From the NCBI GenBank assembly GCA_027483285.1, contig JAIXUZ010000371.1, positions 1-5,279 on the forward strand: DNA of 5,279 bases. Reading direction: 5' to 3'. Under the pieces are notes generated by a model that was given only the letters and a program-made list of their open reading frames with translations, did not search any database and was not told where the DNA came from. Origin of the DNA: Bacteroidota bacterium. Lineage in GTDB: Bacteria; Bacteroidota; Bacteroidia; CAMBQF01. The number at the start of each line of letters is the position of its first letter. Position 1 is the first letter of the stretch. The translations under genes were made by a program, and so were the position numbers. This document shows, piece by piece, positions 1-4,601 of the stretch.

Positions 1-947
1 TAAACAGCTGGAAATTGAAACTTAAAAACGATAGCGGCAAAATAGAGTCGAAGTACTTTACTCTACAAGGGCTAGACAGTACCGCAACATTTACTATACT
101 AACCCCTACGGTAAAGGTACCGCCGGTTTACGATGGAAACTTGCGCCTGGCCGCTAACGATGGTAAGGTTAAGTTTGTAAACTATGTGCTAATGGAGCAA
201 TATGTTGATGATGTATTGCGGGCTGAAGTAGGTAAAGACCATACACTGGAGTTATATAAAGTGCAGGCCGTAATATCGCGAACCTACGCGCTTACCAACA
301 TAAACAAGCACAAAGCTGAGTTTTTCAATTTATGCGATAAGGTGCACTGCCAGGTATATAATGGCAAGGGCAAACCCAACAATGCCATTGATAGTGCTAC
401 GGTGCTTACCCGCGGAGAGATTGTTACCTACAACAACAAACCTATTGATGCTGCTTTTAGCGCCAATTGTGGCGGTCAAACCGCCAATAGCGAAGATGTT
501 TGGAACCATGCAGTACCCTACCTACGTGCCGTTACCGATACATTTTGTACACGCAGCCCTGGTGCTTACTGGGAAAAATGCATTAAGGCCGATGAGTGGA
601 CTAAATATTTTATGGGTATTGCAGGTATTAAACCTAACAACAAAGATACCTTGCTCTTTCAATTCGACCAGCCATCGCGCATGCTTTACTATGTTTCAAA
701 CAAACAGAAAGTGCCGCTAAAACAAATGCGTACCGATTTAAAACTGCGCTCCACATTTTTCTCGGTATACAAATCTGGTAATGATGTAATTTTATGCGGC
801 CGCGGTTATGGCCATGGAGTAGGTTTATGCCAGGAAGGCGCATCAAGCATGGCACGAAAAGGCTATAGCTACAAACAAATAATCTCTTTCTATTTTAACG
901 AAGTAAACATTGTACCTTTAAGTTCATTATTAGTACCTAACAATTAA
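1..947 (+). CDS. SpoIID/LytB domain protein (putative peptidoglycan lytic transglycosylase), 5' partial
   Basis: The reading frame is open to the left edge (first full codon at 3), so the N-terminus, with any signal peptide, is outside the window. The TTG at 15 is an internal Leu codon, not a start. Counting from that codon, the visible 310 residues carry SpoIID family hallmarks in order: EQYVDDVLRAEV (61-72, with Glu71 at the position expected for the catalytic acid), KVQAVISRTYA (82-92), QVYNG (113-117), TRGEIVTYNNKPIDAAFSANCGGQ (roughly 132-155, including the CGG metal-site region at Cys152), the DVW and PYL motifs (161-170), and GRGYGHGVGLCQEGA (262-276). Family knowledge: SpoIID cleaves glycan strands lacking stem peptides, and non-sporulating Bacteroidota carry homologues whose role is probably wall remodelling. 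The stop lies 2 bases before the channel gene, suggesting one transcript. The family call is firm; the physiological role is inferred. Confidence 0.93.
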   Translation, partial: NSWKLKLKNDSGKIESKYFTLQGLDSTATFTILTPTVKVPPVYDGNLRLAANDGKVKFVNYVLMEQYVDDVLRAEVGKDHTLELYKVQAVISRTYALTNINKHKAEFFNLCDKVHCQVYNGKGKPNNAIDSATVLTRGEIVTYNNKPIDAAFSANCGGQTANSEDVWNHAVPYLRAVTDTFCTRSPGAYWEKCIKADEWTKYFMGIAGIKPNNKDTLLFQFDQPSRMLYYVSNKQKVPLKQMRTDLKLRSTFFSVYKSGNDVILCGRGYGHGVGLCQEGASSMARKGYSYKQIISFYFNEVNIVPLSSLLVPNN

Positions 948-949
948 TT

Positions 950-1915
950 ATGAAGTTTAATAGCCTACGCAACCGCGACTCTAAAGAGCTTGGGTTTGGA
1001 ACCCGTATTGTTGGCGATAACAACCGTTACATAAACCGCGACGGTACATTTAATGTAAAAAAACGCGGCCTGCCCTATTTTATGCATGCCAGCATCTATC
1101 ATGATTTGATTACCATGAAGGCAACCAGGTTTATTTGGTTAATTCTTGTGTTTTATACCTTGATGAATTTTGCATTTGCAAGCGTATATTATATAATAGG
1201 TATTGACCATTTAGGGGGCATAAGCCCTGAAAATACTTTAGGCCCATTTTGGGAGGCTTTCTTTTTTTCTTGTCAAACATTTACAACCGTTGGCTATGGC
1301 AGGGTAAACCCTACGGGCTTTGCTACCAATATAGTTGCGGCTGTAGAATCACTAGCAGGTTTAATGGCATTTGCATTAGCTACAGGTTTATTATACGGAC
1401 GTTTTTCAAGGGCAAAAGCCGATTTAATATTTAGCGACTCTGCAGTTATAGCGCCCTATAAAGGCATAAATGCACTAATGTTTAGGGTTGCCCATACCAA
1501 AAAACATGTACTTAACAATGTTGATGCACAGGTAATTATAGCAATGAATGTGGATGAAGGCAATGGCAACATACGCCGCTTTTACCCACTAACGTTAGAG
1601 CTTAACACAATCAATTTCCTTTCTTTAACATGGACTATTGTACATGCTATTGATGAAAAAAGCCCATTGTGGGGTATGAACCAAACAGATATTGCCGAAA
1701 GTAATGCCGAGATTATGTTATTGTTAAAAGGGTTTGACGACACCTTCTCTCAGGATGTGCACAAACGCTCATCATACATGCACCACGAAATTGTTTGGGG
1801 CGCAAAATATGTTAGCCTGCTTAACAATGTTCAAAATGGTATTACAATAATAGACCTAAGCCGCATAAATGATTACGATAGAGTAGAACTAAATGAGGTG
1901 GCACTGATAAAATAG
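950..1915 (+). CDS. KirBac-type inward rectifier potassium channel
   Basis: This encodes a complete 321-residue protein, a usual length for bacterial inward-rectifier K+ channels (KirBac), which act as inner-membrane tetramers. In order: a cytoplasmic N-terminal segment with an amphipathic slide-helix region (about 40-58), TM1 (about 61-84), the pore helix and selectivity filter CQTFTTVGYGRVNP (108-121, with TVGYG at 113-117), TM2 (about 124-150, containing Glu133 and Gly137), then a C-terminal beta-rich Kir domain. That domain includes LMFRVAHTKKHVLNN (176-190) and the signature-like TWTIVHAIDEKSPLWG (227-242). The residue aligning by eye with the rectification-controlling Asp of eukaryotic strong rectifiers is Phe141, so strong polyamine block is not predicted (inference). 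The ATG at 950 is the first Met after the upstream stop, with no Shine-Dalgarno sequence, as is common in Bacteroidota. The gene sits 2 bases after the SpoIID stop and is probably co-transcribed with it. Confidence 0.95.
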   Translation: MKFNSLRNRDSKELGFGTRIVGDNNRYINRDGTFNVKKRGLPYFMHASIYHDLITMKATRFIWLILVFYTLMNFAFASVYYIIGIDHLGGISPENTLGPFWEAFFFSCQTFTTVGYGRVNPTGFATNIVAAVESLAGLMAFALATGLLYGRFSRAKADLIFSDSAVIAPYKGINALMFRVAHTKKHVLNNVDAQVIIAMNVDEGNGNIRRFYPLTLELNTINFLSLTWTIVHAIDEKSPLWGMNQTDIAESNAEIMLLLKGFDDTFSQDVHKRSSYMHHEIVWGAKYVSLLNNVQNGITIIDLSRINDYDRVELNEVALIK

Positions 1916-1934
1916 TTGGCGCTGTAGGTTATTA

Positions 1935-1972
1935 ATATGGATGTGGGAAAGCGCTAGTTCATTCATCCATAT
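1935..1972. repeat. 9-bp inverted repeat between convergent genes
   Basis: ATATGGATG (1935-1943) and its exact reverse complement CATCCATAT (1964-1972) are separated by 20 bases. The right arm lies in the last codons of the response regulator gene, and the loop contains the palindrome AGCGCT (1950-1955). It sits where a shared terminator of the convergent channel and regulator genes would be expected, but neither side has a T-run, so a termination role is only a possibility. Confidence 0.35.
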
Positions 1973-2624
1973 CAATATAGCCCATTTTTATAGCATAGGC
2001 CATAATTTCTGAATCCTTTTTTACTTTAAGCTTATTATGCAGGCTGGCTTTGTATTTTTTAATACTCTCTACAGACATGTTTAACTCTTCGGCCATGCGG
2101 TTAATAGTTTTATGTTGAGAGATAAGGCGCATAACCAATACCTCCTTCTCACTAAAACGTTTACCATCCCTCAAAATTAGTTTTTTACCTAGTTTGGCTA
2201 AAACAGCTTCTACCTTATCTTTAGTAAACAAATTGTTAAAATGGTAACCAGTAGTTATCAAATCTTCTACTGCGTTTAAAAAATCAACATGTAAAGATTC
2301 TTTTAAAAGATATGAATTACCGCCTGCTTCAATAAAATCATCAACATAAGGGTTAGTATGCATTTCTGATAAACCAACAACTAGTAACGTTGGATATTCT
2401 TTTTTAATAATTCGCGTAGCATCAACCCCATCCATGCGGGGCATAAGCATGTCAGTTAAGACAATATCAGGACGTTGAGATTTTAATTTTTCAATCAAGT
2501 CCTCTCCATTTTCAGCCTCACAAATCAATTTAATGTTGGCCTCTATTTTCTTAAGTTCCCGCTTAAATCCTACGCGATATATATAATTATCGTCTGCTAA
2601 TGCTATACTAATCGGTTCGTTCAT
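1959..2624 (-). CDS. NarL/FixJ (LuxR-type) two-component response regulator
   Basis: This 221-residue protein has the standard length and order of the NarL/FixJ family. The N-terminal receiver domain (about 5-122) has an acidic pair, Asp11-Asp12, the phospho-acceptor Asp58 within TDMLMP (57-62), the switch residue Ser86 in VVGLSEM, and the conserved Lys108 in YLLKES. A linker leads to a C-terminal LuxR-type helix-turn-helix (about 157-217): FSEKEVLVMRLI, then INRMAEELNMSVESIKKYK, with HNKLKVK after it. It should be phosphorylated by a histidine kinase and then bind DNA as a dimer. No kinase lies in the window, so partner and signal are unknown. The ATG at 2624 gives a full receiver domain. 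It is transcribed away from a 538-base intergenic region carrying repeated AAGTGTAA motifs and a candidate promoter, which suggests autoregulation (inference). It is convergent to the channel gene. Confidence 0.95.
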   Translation of the reverse strand: MNEPISIALADDNYIYRVGFKRELKKIEANIKLICEAENGEDLIEKLKSQRPDIVLTDMLMPRMDGVDATRIIKKEYPTLLVVGLSEMHTNPYVDDFIEAGGNSYLLKESLHVDFLNAVEDLITTGYHFNNLFTKDKVEAVLAKLGKKLILRDGKRFSEKEVLVMRLISQHKTINRMAEELNMSVESIKKYKASLHNKLKVKKDSEIMAYAIKMGYIDMDE

Positions 2625-2685
2625 GCTCTATCTAAATCGTGAGTCTAATTTATTACACTTACATTAGTTTTCACTACATTAAATT

Positions 2686-2715
2686 CAAAATTTATTATAA
2701 GTTTTTAAGAATCAA
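2686..2715 (-). promoter_or_regulatory. Candidate Bacteroidota-type promoter of the response regulator gene
   Basis: Read on the minus strand, TTG (2715-2713) is followed after 18 bases by TAAATTTTG (2694-2686). This resembles the Bacteroidota -33 TTG / -7 TAnnTTTG consensus, except that the -7 element has three rather than two bases between TA and TTTG. Transcription would begin near 2680, giving a leader of about 55 bases. One AAGTGTAA copy lies about 10 bases upstream of the -33 element (2725-2734) and another within the predicted leader (2653-2660), positions suited to control. Confidence 0.35.
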
Positions 2716-2759
2716 TTTTTAACTAAAAGTGTAATTTATTCGTGATTTTACTTATTTCT

Positions 2760-2775
2760 TTACACTTTAGTGTAA
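2760..2775. promoter_or_regulatory. Perfect palindromic operator-like site, 7-2-7 geometry
   Basis: TTACACT (2760-2766), a TT spacer, and AGTGTAA (2769-2775) form a perfect 7-base inverted repeat. NarL-family regulators are known to bind inverted heptamers with a 2-base gap, although the sequence here differs from the E. coli NarL heptamer TACYYMT. It is the best-conserved member of the six-copy cluster and lies about 45 bases upstream of the candidate -33 element of the response regulator promoter. Confidence 0.45.
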
Positions 2776-2800
2776 TATTTACATGCAAAAATTAAAATTA

Positions 2801-2817
2801 TTACACTTTGGGTGTAA
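2801..2817. promoter_or_regulatory. Second palindromic operator-like site
   Basis: TTACAC (2801-2806), a 5-base spacer, and GTGTAA (2812-2817) form a 6-base inverted repeat. The left half, TTACACTTT, is identical over nine bases to that of the site at 2760-2775; the right half is shifted by one base, so the spacing is slightly longer. It is probably a variant of the same operator. Confidence 0.4.
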
Positions 2818-2901
2818 CAAGCATATAATCAAATAAATTAATATACCTAAAAGTGTAAAATATTAAAAATAAACGCTAAAAAAATATATTTTAGTGTATT
2901 G

Positions 2902-3011
2902 TATATGCAATTTTTTTAGTTGACTTTTGCCTCACTGCTTTTCCAACTATTCGGAAATTAAGCCTTTCCGAGCCAACTGCATATAAATTTATTTATATGC
3001 AGTTTTTTTTT
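2902..3011 (+). ncRNA. Candidate structured RNA: leader/attenuator of sod or a small RNA
   Basis: Four complementary segments are packed into 110 bases. P1 pairs TATATGCA (2902-2909) with TGCATATA (2978-2985). P2 pairs TAGTTG (2917-2922) with CAACTA (2944-2949). P3 pairs TCGGAAA (2951-2957) with TTTCCGA (2965-2971) around a 7-base loop. Together they can form a three-way junction. The 3' strand of P1 is also the 5' arm of the terminator hairpin (2975-3004), so P1 and the terminator exclude each other, the layout of an attenuator or riboswitch expression platform. In P3, T2950 and G2972 could add a G-U pair on this strand only. I do not recognise a known Rfam family. No convincing promoter was found upstream, so transcription is unproven; a stand-alone small RNA ending at 3011 is equally possible. 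Confidence 0.35.
2975..3011 (+). terminator. Intrinsic terminator-like hairpin with T9 tract
   Basis: AACTGCATATAAA (2975-2987) pairs perfectly with TTTATATGCAGTT (2992-3004) over 13 bp around a 4-base TTTA loop, and a run of nine T residues follows (3003-3011). There is no T-run on the opposite side, so it works only for plus-strand transcripts. No plus-strand gene is recognisable between the convergent junction near 1959 and this point, so it must end an unannotated transcript or act in the sod leader. Confidence 0.7.
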
Positions 3012-3162
3012 GCCCCAGCTAAAACACTCAAAATATTTCTATTAAATTTTAAGTTTTTGCTTTTAACCTAAAAAAGTAAAATTCAACAAACAGAGCTCAT
3101 ATTGGTTATAATAAGTATTAATTTAGCAGTGTTAAACAAATAAACCCTCAAATATTATAACC
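3012..3162 (+). promoter_or_regulatory. AT-rich region between the hairpin and superoxide dismutase
   Basis: These 151 bases separate the T-tract from the sod start codon. No gene, strong hairpin or operator repeat was seen. A TTG at 3102-3104 with TAATTTAG at 3119-3126 resembles a Bacteroidota promoter, but the 14-base gap is too short to be convincing. The start codon has no Shine-Dalgarno sequence, only an A/T-rich lead-in. The sod promoter may lie here or upstream of the structured element. Confidence 0.25.
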
Positions 3163-3768
3163 ATGGCATTTGAATTACCAAAATTACCTTACGATTATGC
3201 TGCGCTTGAGCCACATATTGACGCGCGCACAATGGAAATACACCATACCAAACACCACCAGGCATATGTTACAAACCTTAACAACGCTGTAAACGGCACC
3301 GAGTGGGAAGGTAAAAGCCTTGAAGACCTCCTGAAAAATATTTCTAAACTGTCTCCGGCGGTACGTAATAACGGCGGTGGGCATTGGAACCACAGTTTTT
3401 TTTGGAACATTATGAAACCTAATGCAGGCGGTGCACCAACCGGTGAACTAGCAGAGGACATCAACAAAGCATTTGGTTCTTTTGATAAATTTAAAGAAGA
3501 GTTTACTAAAGCCGCAACTACCCGCTTTGGATCGGGTTGGGCATGGCTACTGGTGCACGATGGCAAACTGGTAGTTACATCTACCCCAAACCAGGATAAC
3601 CCATTAATGGACATAGCAGACGTTAAAGGCACACCAATTTTAGGCCTCGATGTATGGGAACATGCATACTACCTGCACTACCAAAACCGCCGCCCCGATT
3701 ATATTACAGGTTTTTATAATGTAATTAACTGGGATGCTGTTGCAACACTATATGCAAGCGCCAAGTAG
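3163..3768 (+). CDS. sodA: Superoxide dismutase, manganese-type (Fe/Mn family)
   Basis: This 201-residue cytoplasmic-type enzyme converts superoxide to hydrogen peroxide and oxygen. It follows E. coli SodA closely throughout. The N-terminal helical domain holds MEIHHTKHHQAYV (24-36), with metal ligand His27 and gateway Tyr35, and NNGGGHWNHSFFW (69-81), with ligand His77. The C-terminal domain holds RFGSGWAWL (121-129), NQDNPL (143-148), GLDVWEHAYY (161-170, ligands Asp163 and His167) and NRRPDYI (175-181). Gly73 and Gln144 match the Gly/Gln pair typical of Mn enzymes rather than the Gln/Ala of Fe enzymes, so Mn use is likely; cambialistic activity cannot be excluded. There is no signal peptide. 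The ATG at 3163 fits the family N-terminus exactly. A strong intrinsic terminator follows 19 bases after the stop, and a structured, terminator-containing region lies about 150 bases upstream. Confidence 0.98.
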   Translation: MAFELPKLPYDYAALEPHIDARTMEIHHTKHHQAYVTNLNNAVNGTEWEGKSLEDLLKNISKLSPAVRNNGGGHWNHSFFWNIMKPNAGGAPTGELAEDINKAFGSFDKFKEEFTKAATTRFGSGWAWLLVHDGKLVVTSTPNQDNPLMDIADVKGTPILGLDVWEHAYYLHYQNRRPDYITGFYNVINWDAVATLYASAK

Positions 3769-3787
3769 TACTTTGGAACAATATTTG

Positions 3788-3815
3788 AAAAAGCCCCTTT
3801 ACAGGGGCTTTTTTT
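3788..3815 (+). terminator. Intrinsic terminator of superoxide dismutase gene
   Basis: AAAAAGCCCCT (3788-3798) pairs with AGGGGCTTTTT (3803-3813) around the loop TTAC, and the T-run continues to 3815. It begins 19 bases after the sod stop. The GC-rich stem core and A/T flanks make it formally bidirectional, but only the plus-strand gene ends here. Confidence 0.92.
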
Positions 3816-3835
3816 ATGCCTATAAAACCATAACT

Positions 3836-4480
3836 ATGAAAATGAGAGCGTTAGTAATTTCAACAGCCATTATAATTGCTTTGCCAGGCATGGCACAACG
3901 TAGTAAACCAGTAAGCAATAAGGAGCCAAAAAATGTCATTAAAACAAATTTATTGCCCACGCTAGGCGGGCAAATACCTTTTACTAATGAATATAGGTTG
4001 GTTTACGAGCGAAAAACAGGTGAGAGAACCGCATTGCAGGTTACAGGTGCATACCTTGGCAAAAGCCCATTTGTAGGTTTATTTGAGCGGTATGCAATAA
4101 ATATAATTGATGAAAATATAAAACTGGGCGTAGGAGGCTACCGTGTGCAGGCTGCTTACAAATTCTATTTTTTGAAAAATCAACCCGGCATACATGGATT
4201 TTATCTTGCCCCGTCACTATCTTACGCTCACGCAAAAATACGCGACACAAATAAAAATGATGATTTCTTTAAGGCATCATATAGTAGCGCAAGCGCTTTG
4301 GCGGGTTACCAGTTTATTATTGGAGGGCACTTTGCAGTTGATGTTTTTACAGGAATTGGGATTAAGTACAACCATTATGGAGTAAATATTCCGGTTAATG
4401 AATCAAACTTTGAGTTTAACCGCTTAGACAGAGTGGGACCTAAGTTTTGGTTAGGTTTCAACATGGGGTACGCATTCTAA
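3836..4480 (+). CDS. Small secreted protein, probable outer-membrane beta-barrel (DUF3575-like)
   Basis: The product is 214 residues from ATG 3836; an in-frame ATG at 3842 is an alternative. The frame stays open back into sod, but that extension would run through the sod terminator, so the start after it is preferred. Residues 1-21 are a signal peptide: a basic start (MKMR), a hydrophobic core (VISTAIIIAL), then a GMAQ cleavage region. The mature part alternates polar and hydrophobic residues in strand-like stretches (for example EYRLVYERK at 52-60, GGYRVQAAYKFYF at 100-112, GHFAVDVFTGIGIKYNHYG at 164-182) and ends in GYAF, a terminal aromatic typical of outer-membrane barrels. KTNLL (36-40) near the mature N-terminus recalls DUF3575-type Bacteroidota proteins; this assignment is tentative. 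No catalytic motif is seen. Only 20 bases separate it from the terminator, so it depends either on read-through from sod or on a promoter overlapping the end of sod. Confidence 0.85.
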   Translation: MKMRALVISTAIIIALPGMAQRSKPVSNKEPKNVIKTNLLPTLGGQIPFTNEYRLVYERKTGERTALQVTGAYLGKSPFVGLFERYAINIIDENIKLGVGGYRVQAAYKFYFLKNQPGIHGFYLAPSLSYAHAKIRDTNKNDDFFKASYSSASALAGYQFIIGGHFAVDVFTGIGIKYNHYGVNIPVNESNFEFNRLDRVGPKFWLGFNMGYAF

Positions 4481-4541
4481 TTCATAAAAAATCTCATACA
4501 ACACCGTGAAATTTTTTTATCAAACGTTACAAAAGCAACAA

Positions 4542-4563
4542 GCCGCATGGTTTCCCATACGGC
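4542..4563 (-). terminator. Hairpin with GAAA tetraloop, probable terminator of the PKD/T9SS-cargo gene
   Basis: On the minus strand GCCGTATGG pairs with CCATGCGGC over 9 bp, including one G-U wobble, around a GAAA (GNRA) tetraloop, and is followed by the T-rich TTGTTGCTTTTG. Read on the plus strand the wobble becomes an A-C mismatch and no T-run follows, so the element favours minus-strand transcripts. It lies 38 bases beyond the stop of the minus-strand surface-protein gene. Confidence 0.55.
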
Positions 4564-4601
4564 CTGAAGCTTATTGAAACTTAACCCTCTAAAAGATATG
4601 C

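Larger units (their letters stand above)
2653..2898. repeat. Cluster of six AAGTGTAA / TTACACTT motifs (putative operator array)
   Basis: The copies are TTACACTT 2653-2660; AAGTGTAA 2727-2734; TTACACTTTAGTGTAA 2760-2775; TTACACTTTGGGTGTAA 2801-2817; AAGTGTAA 2851-2858; and a degenerate TTAGTGTA 2891-2898. Two single copies share the longer 12-mer CTAAAAGTGTAA (2723-2734 and 2847-2858). Centre-to-centre spacings are about 74, 37, 41, 46 and 41 bases, so four of the five are near four helical turns. The cluster fills the upstream region of the response regulator gene. Repetition, partial palindromy and regular spacing fit cooperative binding by a dimeric regulator. Which protein binds is not shown; the adjacent NarL-type regulator is the simplest candidate. 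Confidence 0.6.

Noticed and set aside
15..17. TTG as start codon of the SpoIID-type gene
   Set aside because: The frame stays open to the left edge and the preceding codons encode plausible sequence; the protein would lack its export signal. It is treated as a truncated gene.
2783..2836. Possible 17-residue leader peptide (starts MQKLKLL) on the plus strand
   Set aside because: It runs through the operator-like palindrome, has no translation signal, and short frames are expected by chance.
2653..2898. Replication origin iterons or DnaA boxes
   Set aside because: The repeat does not match the DnaA box TTATNCACA, no replication gene is adjacent, and the spacing fits operators as well.
2902..3011. 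Known cobalamin, TPP, SAM, fluoride or manganese riboswitch
   Set aside because: None of the conserved core sequences of these classes could be seen by eye; only the generic stem-plus-terminator layout is shared.
2997..3071. Possible 24-residue frame starting inside the terminator hairpin
   Set aside because: Its start codon is buried in the hairpin and the Phe codons come from the T-tract; no support as a gene.
3107..3112. TATAAT, an E. coli-like -10 box before sod
   Set aside because: Bacteroidota housekeeping promoters use a different -7 element, no matching upstream element is correctly spaced, and the match is expected by chance in such AT-rich DNA.
3195..3632. 145-codon open frame antisense to sod
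   Set aside because: It lies opposite a highly conserved enzyme gene and shows no recognisable domain; it is a codon-bias shadow.
3734..3835. Start of the beta-barrel gene inside sod
   Set aside because: The extension overlaps the sod end in another frame and passes through the sod terminator; a clear signal peptide begins at 3836.
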